Shown here: in pieces, positions 42,101 through 60,286 of the stretch
Layout: every line of letters begins with the position of its first letter
How positions within the stretch are numbered: the first letter of the stretch is position 1
Origin: Pseudomonas sp. CHM02
GTDB taxonomy: Bacteria; Pseudomonadota; Gammaproteobacteria; Pseudomonadales; Pseudomonadaceae
Assembly: GCF_000612585.1 (NCBI RefSeq)
Contig: NZ_JFCA01000013.1
Location: 1-64,000 of the forward strand
Length of the DNA: 64,000 nucleotides
Direction of reading: 5' to 3'
Program-made: the position numbers and the translations under genes
The notes under the pieces: generated by a model
The model's input: the letters and a program-made list of their open reading frames with translations, nothing else
Databases searched by the model: none
Told to the model about the DNA's origin: nothing

Positions 42101-43957
42101 CAGGCCATCAGGGATCGGCAACTGATCAAGCAGATGCGCCTGGGTCAGCAGCAGTTTCACACCACTGTCGTCGAGCATATAGGCCAGGCGCTCACGCGGG
42201 TATTCCGGGTCCAGCGGCACGTAGGCACCACAGGCCTTGAGCACCGCCAGCAGACCCACGACCATTTCGACGGAGCGTTCCACCGCCAGGCCCACCAGCA
42301 CGTCCGGCCCCACGCCGGCTTCGATCAGGCGATGAGCCAGGCGGTTGGCGCGGCGGTTCAGTTCGGCATAGCTCAGGGTCGCCTCGTTGAAGCGCAACGC
42401 CGGGGCTTCCGGCTGCGTCAGCGCCTGGGCCTCGAACAGCTGATGCACCCAACGCCCTTGCGGATAGTCGCGCTCGGTGGCGTTCCACTCAGAGAGAATC
42501 TGCTCGCGCTCATGGGCGTTGAGTGTCGCCAGGTCCTGCAAAGGCAACGCGGTGTTCGCCACGGCGGCACGCAACAGGCTCAGCCAGTGCTCGGCCATGC
42601 GCGCCACGGTGGCGGCATTGAACAGGTCGGTGGCGTAAGTCAGGGAGGCCCAGATCGCGTCGCCGCTCTCCTGGGTGTCCAGGCTCAGATCGAACTGGGC
42701 GCTGTGGGTGTCCCATTCGAGGCTGGCCACGCGCAAGCCTGGCAGTTGATGCGCCGCTGCTTGAGTACTGGCCTGGTGATTGAACATCACTTGGAACAAT
42801 GGGTTGTGGCTCAGGCTGCGTTCCGGCTGCAGCGCCTCGACCAATTGCTCGAAGGGCAAGTCCTGATGAGCCTGGGCTTCCAGCGCCCGGCGCTTGGTGT
42901 GCTGCAACAGTTGGGCGAAGCTCATCTGGCCGTCGAGGTCGGCCTTGAGCACTTGGGTATTGACGAAGAAACCAATCAGCGATTCGGTCTCGACACGGTT
43001 GCGGTTGGCAATCGGCACGCCGACGCGAATGTCCTGTTGACCGCTGTAGCGGTACAGAAAAGCCTGGAACGAGGCCAGCAGCAGCATGAACATCGTCACG
43101 CCTTCTCGCTGGGCCAGGGTTTTCAAGCCTGTAACCAGTGCTGGCTCCAGCGCGATGTCCTGGCGCGCGCCGCGAAAGCTCTGTTGCGCCGGGCGCGGCT
43201 GGTCGAACGGCAACTCCAGCACCGGCTGCGCGCCGCTGAGCAGTTCGCGCCAGTACGTCAGTTGACGGGCCTTCTCCCCCGCTTCCATCCAGCTGCGTTG
43301 CCACAGTGCGTAGTCGGCGTACTGGATCGGCAGCGGCGCCAATGCACAGTCCTGGCCCTGGCTGTAGGCGGCGTAGAGTTGCATCAGTTCCTGCACCATC
43401 ACGCCCATCGACCAACCGTCGGAAACGATGTGATGCTGCACCAGTACCAGCACGTGTTCCTCTGCACTCACGGCGAGCAAGCTGACCCGCAGCAACGGAC
43501 CTTGCTGCAAATCGAAGGGGCGGGCGATTTCGGCTTCGACGCGGGACTTGAGGTGTGCTTCGTCGACTGCACTTTCGGCGATCTCGATCACGCCGTGGGC
43601 CAGCACCTCCTGGGTACGATCCTCGGCGTCCAGGTGCAGGCGCGTGCGCAGGCTTTCATGGCGTGCCACGAGGGTGTCGAAACTGCGTTGCAGGGCAGCC
43701 TTGTCCAATTGGCCGCTCAGGCGCAAGGCGCCAGGGACGTGATAAGCGTCGCTGTCCGGGTCCAACTGCCAGAGAAACCACTGGCGCTCCTGGGCGTAGG
43801 ACAACGGCAGCTTCTGGCCGTCCTCGCGGATCGAGGCAATCGGCAGTTGAGCGAAGCTCATGCCCCGGCTTTGCAGGCGCTGGTAAAACTGCTGGCGCTG
43901 TTCCAGAGGCAGGCGAAGAAAGCGCGAAACCAGATCGATATTAGGGTTGGAAAGCAT
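36176..43957 (-). CDS. pvdJ: PvdJ-type NRPS, two modules (D-Ser, Ser)
   Basis: A 2593-residue synthetase with C (HHIVSDGW near 174)-A1 (core near 649)-T (RGGDSIIS near 1030)-E (HHLVVDGVSW near 1208)-C of the D-to-L type (HHILMDGW near 1672)-A2 (core near 2133)-T (near 2515). Both A domains read D-V-W-H-V-S-L-I-D, the serine code, and are almost identical in DNA. Module 1 ends in an epimerase, so it adds D-Ser; module 2 adds L-Ser. It starts 3 bp after the pvdI stop. The gene name follows locus order; substrates differ from P. aeruginosa PvdJ. Confidence 0.92.
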   Translation of the reverse strand: MLSNPNIDLVSRFLRLPLEQRQQFYQRLQSRGMSFAQLPIASIREDGQKLPLSYAQERQWFLWQLDPDSDAYHVPGALRLSGQLDKAALQRSFDTLVARHESLRTRLHLDAEDRTQEVLAHGVIEIAESAVDEAHLKSRVEAEIARPFDLQQGPLLRVSLLAVSAEEHVLVLVQHHIVSDGWSMGVMVQELMQLYAAYSQGQDCALAPLPIQYADYALWQRSWMEAGEKARQLTYWRELLSGAQPVLELPFDQPRPAQQSFRGARQDIALEPALVTGLKTLAQREGVTMFMLLLASFQAFLYRYSGQQDIRVGVPIANRNRVETESLIGFFVNTQVLKADLDGQMSFAQLLQHTKRRALEAQAHQDLPFEQLVEALQPERSLSHNPLFQVMFNHQASTQAAAHQLPGLRVASLEWDTHSAQFDLSLDTQESGDAIWASLTYATDLFNAATVARMAEHWLSLLRAAVANTALPLQDLATLNAHEREQILSEWNATERDYPQGRWVHQLFEAQALTQPEAPALRFNEATLSYAELNRRANRLAHRLIEAGVGPDVLVGLAVERSVEMVVGLLAVLKACGAYVPLDPEYPRERLAYMLDDSGVKLLLTQAHLLDQLPIPDGLDSLVLGESAFEVYSDANPGIVLDGENLAYVIYTSGSTGQPKGAGNRHSALLNRLQWMQEAYGLDVSDTVLQKTPFSFDVSVWEFFWPLMTGSRLVVAAPGDHRDPAKLVRLINTEQVTTLHFVPSMLQAFLQDPAVSSCQSLHRIVCSGEALPVDAQQQVFAKLPQAVLYNLYGPTEAAIDVTHWTCVDEGRDAVPIGRPIANLGCYILDSNFEPVPVGVLGELYLGGVGLARGYHRRPSLTAERFIAHPFVKGERLYRTGDLARYREDGVIEYAGRIDHQVKLRGLRIELGEIEARLLEHDWVREAAVLAVDGKYLVGYLVLHNAGDDWRDVLGAHLAQHLPDYMVPAQWVLLEQMPLSPNGKLDRKALPKPEATHSYEAPQSTLEQQIAAIWADVLGVEQVGLNDNFFERGGDSIISIQVVSRARAAGIHFTAKALFQHQTVRSLARVAQLQTAQVIDQGPVQGETPLLPFQQLFFEMDLPDRHHWNQSLLLTPRQPLLAEPLDAALQALTRHHDVLRLSFSQQADGWTARHDAPAANLLWQASVQDAAELQTLCERAQRSLDLQQGPLLRAVLAEMGDGSQRLLLVMHHLVVDGVSWRVFLEDLQSLYRHQQLPAKTTSFKAWAERLQAHARSEAVQSEKHFWLQQLQGVPTDLPCRDPQGARPGRLAQTVVSQLDAEHTRQLLQQAPTAYRTQINDLLLTALARVICQWTGQASSLIQLEGHGREDLFDDIDLTRTLGWFTSLFPVRLTPAESLATSIKQIKEQLRAVPDKGLGFGALRYLGDDATRQAFSELPVPRITFNYLGQIDGSFDQPDALFVPAPESAGAEQSPEAPLGNWLTLNGQVFGGELHMGWTFSPLMFEASQIDALSQAFTRELTALVEHCCTPGNRGVTASDFPLSRLNQQQLESLPLAADAIEDIYTLSPMQQGMLFHTLYEQAAGDYINQIRVTAEGLDVARFQQAWDATVQAHDVLRSGFFWEGQLEWPCQVVYREARLPIEHLDWRAKPERELALQNLQETQRRQGFDLAKAPLVRLVLVRTDEQRHELIYTHHHILMDGWSNSRLFGEVLQRYAGTAVPEAAGRYREYIGWLQQRDASATETFWREQLSALQAPTRLGSSQPMAADGQGEHQLSLDRPLTERLEAFARSHKVTLNTLIQAAWLVLLQRHSGQSVVAFGATVAGRPADLVGVEQQIGLFINTLPVICAVDGQQRVADWLQAVQAQNLALREHEHTGLYDIQRWAGQGGEALFDNILVFENYPVSKALEQSGGSSIRFGPPDSREQTSFPLTVLVDVGDTLSVQFSFARAHFGAGTMHTYGRHLVNLLRAMLEGGQQRLGDLAMLDAAERQQVVHHWNATARDYPLQHCVHHLIEEQVARTPDAAALVFAEQRLSYAELNRRANRLAHRLIEAGVGPDVLVGLAVERSVEMVVGLLAVLKAGGAYVPLDPEYPRERLAYMLDDSGVKLLLTQAHLLDQLPIPDGLDSLVLGESAFEVYSDANPGIVLDGENLAYVIYTSGSTGQPKGAGNRHSALLNRLQWMQEAYGLDVSDTVLQKTPFSFDVSVWEFFWPLMTGSRLVVAAPGDHRDPAKLVRLINAEQVTTLHFVPSMLQAFLQDPTVATCHTLHRIVCSGEALPVDAQQQVFAKLPQAGLYNLYGPTEAAIDVTHWTCVDEGRDAVPIGRPIANLGCYILDSNFEPVPVGVLGELYLGGVGLARGYHRRPSLTAERFIAHPFVKGERLYRTGDLARYREDGVIEYAGRIDHQVKLRGLRIELGEIEARLLEHDWVREAAVLAVDGKYLVGYLVLHNAGDDWRDVLGAHLAQHLPDYMVPAQWMLLEQMPLSPNGKLDRKALPKVDANLQAREYVAPQSELEQQIAAIWAEVLDVERVGLHDNFFELGGHSLLATQVVVRLREQLHAEFDVKSIFTTPILADFSAHVAARQTNNSPVQDALAKSLEALKRLSAEDLDKLIS
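36530..37920. repeat. A-domain tract in pvdJ module 2
   Basis: About 1.39 kb nearly identical to 40985-42375 at an offset of 4455 bp, running from the end of the A domain to its start. Identity stops sharply at GGCATAGCTCA (37910-37920), beyond which the two copies are unlike. Confidence 0.9.
40985..42375. repeat. A-domain tract in pvdJ module 1
   Basis: Partner of 36530-37920. The few differences include Thr/Ala in the RLINTEQ or RLINAEQ segment and Val/Gly before LYNLYGPTEA. The identity ends at the same A-domain border. Confidence 0.9.
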
Positions 43958-43960
43958 GGT

Positions 43961-54961
<11,001 letters not shown>

Positions 54962-55016
54962 TTCTTGGAGTCCGGAGCAATAGGCAGGAAGCACAAAGGC
55001 ACGTCGTCCCTATAAA

Positions 55017-55040
55017 ACGAACCGGAGAGGGAAAAATTAG
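55017..55040 (-). promoter_or_regulatory. Variant iron-starvation box for pvdI-pvdJ-pvdD
   Basis: On the minus strand this reads GCTAATTTTTCCC, then to CGT ending 56 bp before the pvdI start. TAA is 17 rather than 18 bases from CGT, one base shorter than the four other boxes. It is the only PvdS-like candidate seen in front of the 29 kb NRPS operon. Confidence 0.6.
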
Positions 55041-55088
55041 CGGGGGGATGGGAGGCGCGTATCCACGGGGAATGCGGGCTGGCGGGAA

Positions 55089-55317
55089 ATGTCCGACAAG
55101 AAACCCGTACCCCAAGTGCCATACCGGCACAGTAGAGACCAGCGTCGAGGACAACTGTCTGTCTGGCAGGCTTTTGTTCATCGACGCATTGGTCAGCTAC
55201 GAAGGGCAAAACCCACAGGCATTGGGGGTCGCCTTTCGCGAGGCCGTAAAAAACTTCCTGAGCGGCGAACGCACTATGCGTCCATCACCCCAACCGCCTA
55301 TACCCCAACACCGCTGA
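55089..55317 (+). pseudogene. Frameshifted, truncated hicB-like antitoxin remnant
   Basis: The frame around 55108-55272 reads TGTVETSVEDNCLSGRLLFI, then DALVSYEGQNPQALGVAFRE and AVKNFLSGE. This matches the HicB N-terminal pattern (G-x-V-E...ED..L.G...FI.DLV.YE...P..L..AF..AV..YL). The likely start, ATG at 55089 (MSDKKP), is in another frame; removing one A from the AAA at about 55101-55103 joins them. The C-terminal DNA-binding part is missing, and the tail runs into the 3' end of the MFS gene. No hicA toxin is seen. It is probably a relic. Confidence 0.5.
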
Positions 55318-56457
55318 CCCCAGCACCACCGCCCCCGCCGCCAACGCGACCCAAAACCCGCTGGTGGCGCCAAAGTGGTCGATCATCCAACCGGAGCTGG
55401 CGGCGCCGATGGCCACGCCGATGCTGAGGCCGGTGATCAGCCAGGTCATGCCTTCGGTCAGGCGGCTGGCGGGCACGATCTGCTCCACCAGGGCCATGGA
55501 CACGATAAGGGTCGGGGCGAAGAACAGCCCGGAGACAAAGATCGCCACCGCCAGCCCCGGAATGTTGGTCACCAGCAACAACGGTAAGGTCGTCAACGCC
55601 GTGGCCACGCCGCAGAACAGAAACTGCCGAGGCAACGACGCCTTGAGCTTCAGGGTGCCGAACGCCAGTCCCGCCAGGCAGGAGCCGATGGCATACACCG
55701 ACAGCACGATGCTCGCCGCCGCCGGCTGGCCCTGATGCTGTGCAAAGGCGACGCTGACCACGTCCACCACACCGACGATCACACCCATGGCCAGCAACAG
55801 GATCATCAGGATCAGCACCGGCGGCGACGCGATCAGCCAGCGGCCGTGATGGTCCTGATGCTCATGGACGGGAGGCTCGGTCTCACGCTGCAACACAAAG
55901 GTGGTAACGCCCACCGCCAACAGCAGCGCCGCCACCAGGGGGCCAGCCTCGGGAAACAGCACCACGCTCAGCCCCACCGAAATCGGCGGGCCGATGATGA
56001 AACACACCTCATCCAGTACCGACTCCAGGGCGAAGGCGGTCTGCAGCTTGGGTTGGCCTCGGTACAACTCGGTCCAGCGTGCCCGCACCATGGCCGACAT
56101 GTTGGGCATGCAACCGGCCAGGGCCGCGAACAGGAACAGCGTCCAGTTCGGCGCCTGCAAGCGGGTGCACAGCAGCAACATCAACAATGCCCCACCGCCG
56201 ATCAGTGCGGCAATCGGCAACACCCGGCCCTGGCTGTAGCGGTCCACCAGCCTCGACACCTGCGGGGCGCAAAACGCCGTGGCCAGGGCAAATACCGCCG
56301 CCACCGAGCCTGCCAGGCCGTAGCCGCCCTGCACCTGCGCGAGCATGGTGATCAAGCCAATGCCCGTCATCGACACCGGCATGCGCGCCAGCATGCCCGC
56401 CAGTACAAAAGCCCGTGCGCCAGGAACCTGGAACAACTCGGCGTAAGGGTTTGCCAT
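55285..56457 (-). CDS. MFS transporter
   Basis: A 390-residue inner-membrane protein with about 12 hydrophobic helices and the charged loop RLVDRYSQGRVLP between helices 2 and 3, as in MFS antiporters. A His-rich, charged central loop (VHEHQDHHGR) separates the two halves. Co-directional with the MATE gene (40 bp gap), possibly co-transcribed. A role in siderophore secretion cannot be shown; the substrate is unknown. Confidence 0.82.
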   Translation of the reverse strand: MANPYAELFQVPGARAFVLAGMLARMPVSMTGIGLITMLAQVQGGYGLAGSVAAVFALATAFCAPQVSRLVDRYSQGRVLPIAALIGGGALLMLLLCTRLQAPNWTLFLFAALAGCMPNMSAMVRARWTELYRGQPKLQTAFALESVLDEVCFIIGPPISVGLSVVLFPEAGPLVAALLLAVGVTTFVLQRETEPPVHEHQDHHGRWLIASPPVLILMILLLAMGVIVGVVDVVSVAFAQHQGQPAAASIVLSVYAIGSCLAGLAFGTLKLKASLPRQFLFCGVATALTTLPLLLVTNIPGLAVAIFVSGLFFAPTLIVSMALVEQIVPASRLTEGMTWLITGLSIGVAIGAASSGWMIDHFGATSGFWVALAAGAVVLGSAVLGYRRLG

Positions 56458-56497
56458 GACTCAGAAGCCTTCTGTCCTTAAAGTGCGCAACCTTTTA

Positions 56498-57853
56498 TCA
56501 CACCAATCGCTTGATCTGCTTGTGCCGCCATACCAAGCGGTAATAAGCGGTCTGCAATACCAGCATGGCCAGGTAGGTCACCGGAAACGCCATCCACACC
56601 CCTTCCAGCCCGAAGTGAGCGTTGAGCAGGTACGCCATCGGCAGCTCGACGCAGAGCACGCAGAAGATCGAGATGACCACCGGCATCAGTACCACGCCGC
56701 TGGCGCGCATGATCCCGCCGATCACGGCCTGGAAACCGAATACCAGGATGCTCCACAACATGATGTGCAGCAGGTGTTCGGCGTTGACCCGTGCCGCATC
56801 GTCGGTGATGAACAGGCCGAGCAACCAGTGGGACAGGACATAACCCAGCACGATCAGGCCACCGGTGAGGCAGGTGTTGATCAGCAGGCCGGTGCGCAGG
56901 ATCGGCCCGATGCGCTCCAGGCGCCCGGCGCCAATCGCCTGGGCACCGAGGATCGACGCGGTGATGGCAATCGACAGCGCCGGGAACTGCACGTAGTTGA
57001 CGATCTGCGTCACCGCGCCATAGGCCGCCGTGGCCTGGGAACCGTGGCCGTTGACCAAAGCGAGGATGACCAATTCCGACAGCGACAGCACCACCATCTG
57101 TAGGCCAGTGGGCAAACCGATGCGCAGCACTTTGCCGAGAATGACGCGATCCAGGCGCAAGGACGCGAGCAGTTCGCGGTCCGGTGCCATCACGTGGTTC
57201 TTGTGGCGCAGACGCAGGATCAGAAACACCATGGCCGCGGCGTTGCCCGCCAGCCCGGCGTAGACCGCACTCTGGATACCCAAGGGAGGCAGGCCGATCC
57301 AGCCGCGAATCAGCGCCGGGGTCAGCAGCAGGCCGACCAGGGTCGATACCATCAACGCCAGCAACGGCGAGATCGTGTCGCTGACGCCGCGCAGCAACTG
57401 CGTATAAAGGATAAAGACCAGCAGCAGTGGCATGATCAGCATCATCATCTGCGCATAGCCCACCGCATCGTCGAGCACATCGATCGGGGTGCCCAACGCC
57501 TGCAAGGCCGGGCGCGCAAACAGGCTGCCCAACACCGCCGCAATCACGCCCACCAGCGCGCCCAGGGTCAGGGTCGCACCGGTGATCGCCTTGACCATGC
57601 CCGTCTCCTGGGCGCCCCAGGCCTGGCCGATCAACACCGAGGCGCCCGCTCCCAGGCCGATCACCAGGGCAATAAAGAAGAAGACGATGGGAAACATCCC
57701 CGACACCGCCGCCAGCGCCTGGGTGCCGAGCATCTGCCCGACATAGATGCCGTTGAGGGTACCGGAGAAGCTCTGCAGGAAGTTGGACAGCACCATCGGC
57801 GCCAGAAAGATCAGGTAGATCTGCCACAGCGGGCGTTGCAAAGGGCTTTGCAT
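56498..57853 (-). CDS. MATE-family multidrug/cation antiporter
   Basis: A 451-residue, 12-helix MATE transporter, with LAPMVLSNFLQSFSGTLNGI in helix 1 and GLGAGASVLIGQAWGA in the next segments, plus the mirrored second half (SLSELVILALVNGHG; ITASILGAQAIGAG). It starts 37 bp after amiB and directly behind a terminator-like hairpin; GAGG lies rather far (12-15 bp) from the ATG, so translation initiation may be weak or the start different. Confidence 0.87.
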   Translation of the reverse strand: MQSPLQRPLWQIYLIFLAPMVLSNFLQSFSGTLNGIYVGQMLGTQALAAVSGMFPIVFFFIALVIGLGAGASVLIGQAWGAQETGMVKAITGATLTLGALVGVIAAVLGSLFARPALQALGTPIDVLDDAVGYAQMMMLIMPLLLVFILYTQLLRGVSDTISPLLALMVSTLVGLLLTPALIRGWIGLPPLGIQSAVYAGLAGNAAAMVFLILRLRHKNHVMAPDRELLASLRLDRVILGKVLRIGLPTGLQMVVLSLSELVILALVNGHGSQATAAYGAVTQIVNYVQFPALSIAITASILGAQAIGAGRLERIGPILRTGLLINTCLTGGLIVLGYVLSHWLLGLFITDDAARVNAEHLLHIMLWSILVFGFQAVIGGIMRASGVVLMPVVISIFCVLCVELPMAYLLNAHFGLEGVWMAFPVTYLAMLVLQTAYYRLVWRHKQIKRLV

Positions 57854-57854
57854 G

Positions 57855-57889
57855 AAAAAAGGGGCCTCGGAAAACTAAAGCGTCCGAGG
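57855..57889 (-). terminator. Terminator-like hairpin after amiB
   Basis: On the minus strand CCTCGGA and TCCGAGG form a 7 bp stem with an 11-base loop, followed by CCCC and TTTTTT. It begins next to the amiB stop codon. Confidence 0.6.
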
Positions 57890-57890
57890 T

Positions 57891-58874
57891 TTATACCGGA
57901 AGTGGATCCCATCTTCCTGTGCTTTCGGGTTCAACCACCAGACAAGCGTTGCGCACCGTCGCACCCAGGTGCCGGGCATTGCCTTGCAGCAGGCATTCGG
58001 CAATCGCCGGTTCCAGTTCGACCCGCAAGCGTCTGGCCAGCGCCCTCGCGCCGAATCGAACGTCGTGCTGACGGCACAGCCAGGCGCGCGCCTGCTCATC
58101 CAGCACCAATGAACGTTGATGCGCCGCCAGGCGCTGGTTGAGCTTGGCAAGTTCCACCTCCAGCAGTGCCTCAAGCCACTGCGCGTCGATGGGCTCGAAC
58201 ATCAGGATGCGATCGATGCGGTTGAGAAACTCCGGTTCGAAGTGCCCATGCAGCGCCTCTTCCAGCACCTGTGCCTCGCCTCGCACAAACACGCGCAGCA
58301 GGCGCCGCCAGCCCTGGGTAAATCGCAAACGATGCCGGCGCGCCTGTTGCGCACCGATATTGCTGGTCATGAAGATCAGGCTGTTGCGAAAGTCCAACGT
58401 GCGTGTGCCGCCGGCCAGGGTCAGCTGACCGTTTTCCAGTATGCCCAGCAGGCTGCGCACCACCTCCTGGCTGGCTTTCTCCAACTCATCGAACAGCACG
58501 ATGCCCGGCCGGCTATAGGTGCCCTGGATCAACTCGCTGTTGAACAGGCTGATGCCCTCCTTGCTGCCCACATACCCGGGTGGCGCGCCGGTCAGGGCGG
58601 CGGCGTAATGCTCCTGGGCCAGGGTGTGCATGTCGATGCGGCAGAAGCCATCGGCCCGGCCATGCAGTGCCTGGGCCAGCAGGCGCACGATTTCGGTCTT
58701 GCCGACCCCGGTCGGGCCCATGAACAGGTTGACGCTCAGCGGCCGGTCACGTTCACCGATATCGGCCTTGACCACCTTGAGCATGCCTTCCACCTGGGCC
58801 AGCGCAGCCTCCTGGCCGACGATCCGGCTGCGCAGCAAGGCCATGACCTGGGCCGGTTCAAAGGTAAAGCGCAT
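57891..58874 (-). CDS. amiB: AAA+ ATPase of the amidase operon (AmiB-like)
   Basis: A 327-residue protein with a single Clp/Hsp100 D2-type AAA+ module: Walker A GPTGVGKTE, pore-loop-like PPGYVGSKEG, Walker B IVLFDELEKA, sensor 1 FMTSNIGA, arginine-finger region FLNRIDRI, and a C-terminal small domain with sensor 2 GARALARRLR. It has no N-domain and no visible ClpP-binding loop. Next to an AmiE-type amidase it matches AmiB of the P. aeruginosa amiEBCRS operon. The amiE stop lies 3 bp upstream, so it is co-expressed. The client protein is unknown. Confidence 0.82.
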   Translation of the reverse strand: MRFTFEPAQVMALLRSRIVGQEAALAQVEGMLKVVKADIGERDRPLSVNLFMGPTGVGKTEIVRLLAQALHGRADGFCRIDMHTLAQEHYAAALTGAPPGYVGSKEGISLFNSELIQGTYSRPGIVLFDELEKASQEVVRSLLGILENGQLTLAGGTRTLDFRNSLIFMTSNIGAQQARRHRLRFTQGWRRLLRVFVRGEAQVLEEALHGHFEPEFLNRIDRILMFEPIDAQWLEALLEVELAKLNQRLAAHQRSLVLDEQARAWLCRQHDVRFGARALARRLRVELEPAIAECLLQGNARHLGATVRNACLVVEPESTGRWDPLPV

Positions 58875-58877
58875 GCC

Positions 58878-59921
58878 CTACCCCGCCGTCTTTTCTTGAC
58901 CACCATGGGGCAATTGCCCCACCGGGCACTGCGCGACGCCGACCGTGCTACGGGTGAACTTCTCCACATTTTCCTGGGCCTTTTGCGCGTCCAGCACCCA
59001 GGTGCGGTAGAACTCGAACGGACAATCGGCCACGCCCTTGTCGCCGTCACCCGAGGCATGCATGCCGGTATAGCCACGGTGCAGCAGCTTGAACAGATGG
59101 TTCTGCGACTGGTCATTGGCCCGTGCATCGCGGATCTGCGACACCGACAACTGCGCGTACTGGATGCCCATCTCCTCCTCGCCGCACTCGCCCAGGGTGC
59201 GCCCGTCAAAGCCGATGATCGCCGAATGGCCGAAGTACGAATACACGCCGTCGAACCCGGCCGCGTTGGCCACCGCCACGTAGCAGTTATTGGCCCAGGC
59301 CATGCTCTTGGACATCTGCACCTGCTGTTCCTTGGCCGGGTACATATAGCCCTGGCAACGCACAATCAGCTCGGCGCCCTTCATTGCGCAGTCGCGCCAG
59401 ATTTCCGGGTAGTTGCCGTCATCGCAGATGATCAGGCTGATCTTCATGCCCTTGGGCCCGTCGCACACGTAGGTGCGGTCCCCCGGATACCAACCCTCGA
59501 TGGGGCACCAGGGAATGCACTTGCGATAGCGCTGCACGATTTCGCCCAGGTTATTGATCAGCACCAGGGTGTTATAGGGTGCCTTGTGCGGGTGCTCTTC
59601 GTGACGCTCGCCGGTCAGGGAGAACACGCCCCAGGTATTCGCCTGGCGGCAGGCCGCGGAGAAAATCGCCGTCTCTTCGCCGGGAATGCTCGCGGCGGTC
59701 GCCATCATCTCGTCGTGGTCATACAGGATGCCCATGGTGCTGTATTCCGGGAACACCACCAGGTCCATGCCGGGCAAGCCCTGCTTCATGCCGACAATGA
59801 TCTCGGCGATCTTCTTCGCGTTGTCGATGACCTCGGCCTTGCTGTGCAGGCGCGGCATCTTGTAGTTCACCACCGCTACACCGACGGTGTCCGGGCTGCT
59901 GGAAATGTCGCCATGGCGCAT
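58878..59921 (-). CDS. amiE: Aliphatic amidase
   Basis: A 347-residue nitrilase-superfamily enzyme hydrolysing short aliphatic amides such as acetamide. The catalytic triad is visible: Glu in [10 protein letters not shown], Lys in [14 protein letters not shown] and Cys in [16 protein letters not shown]. Length and sequence fit AmiE (usually 346 residues). AmiF formamidases are close relatives. It follows fmdA and fmdB and precedes amiB; no amiC, amiR or amiS gene lies in the window. Confidence 0.92.
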   Translation of the reverse strand: MRHGDISSSPDTVGVAVVNYKMPRLHSKAEVIDNAKKIAEIIVGMKQGLPGMDLVVFPEYSTMGILYDHDEMMATAASIPGEETAIFSAACRQANTWGVFSLTGERHEEHPHKAPYNTLVLINNLGEIVQRYRKCIPWCPIEGWYPGDRTYVCDGPKGMKISLIICDDGNYPEIWRDCAMKGAELIVRCQGYMYPAKEQQVQMSKSMAWANNCYVAVANAAGFDGVYSYFGHSAIIGFDGRTLGECGEEEMGIQYAQLSVSQIRDARANDQSQNHLFKLLHRGYTGMHASGDGDKGVADCPFEFYRTWVLDAQKAQENVEKFTRSTVGVAQCPVGQLPHGGQEKTAG

Positions 59922-59936
59922 TGCAACGCTCCTGTT

Positions 59937-60284
59937 CTAGTGACTGATCATCCACGGCCGTGGGCCGGTCCGGGTCTTGAGCCCCAAGGGGTTGGCCTTG
60001 CTGGGCTCGACCTGCTTGCGGGTGCCGCAGCAACTGCAACCCGCCGGGTGTTTGCGGCTGTCCTGGTATTCGCCAACGGTTTGCGGCGCATGGGCGCTGC
60101 GCTCGTTGCCGGCGATGGCCTTGCGCTGGTGGGACGACAAGGTTTGCAGCGCCGGGGCCGACACCCGCAACTGCCCGCCCGGCCCTTCGCAATAAGGGCA
60201 CTGGCTGGGTTCGTTGCGCTGGGCGATCGGGCGCAGCATTGTGAAGGTGCCGCAGGTGTCGCAGGCGTATTCGTAGGTCGGCAT
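59937..60284 (-). CDS. fmdB: FmdB-type zinc-ribbon regulatory protein
   Basis: A 115-residue protein beginning MPTYEYACDTCGTF, the start of the FmdB family, with zinc-ribbon Cys pairs at CDTC and CPYC. A further CSCC lies near residue 87. FmdB proteins accompany formamidase genes and may regulate them. Start chosen at the family's MPTYEY; it is 2 bp after fmdA. Confidence 0.88.
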   Translation of the reverse strand: MPTYEYACDTCGTFTMLRPIAQRNEPSQCPYCEGPGGQLRVSAPALQTLSSHQRKAIAGNERSAHAPQTVGEYQDSRKHPAGCSCCGTRKQVEPSKANPLGLKTRTGPRPWMISH

Positions 60285-60286
60285 GG

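Noticed and set aside
36530..42375. Transposable element or phage duplication
   Set aside because: The repeated parts are exactly adenylation domains in frame, with no terminal repeats or transposase.
55048..55317. Intact small gene for an antitoxin
   Set aside because: The HicB-like part has no good in-frame start with a ribosome-binding site, the natural start is in another frame, and the C-terminal part is missing. I list it as a remnant.
55285..57853. MFS and MATE genes as pyoverdine secretion genes
   Set aside because: They are beside the NRPS operon but share no PvdS box, and known pyoverdine export uses PvdE and PvdRT-OpmQ. Position alone is not enough.
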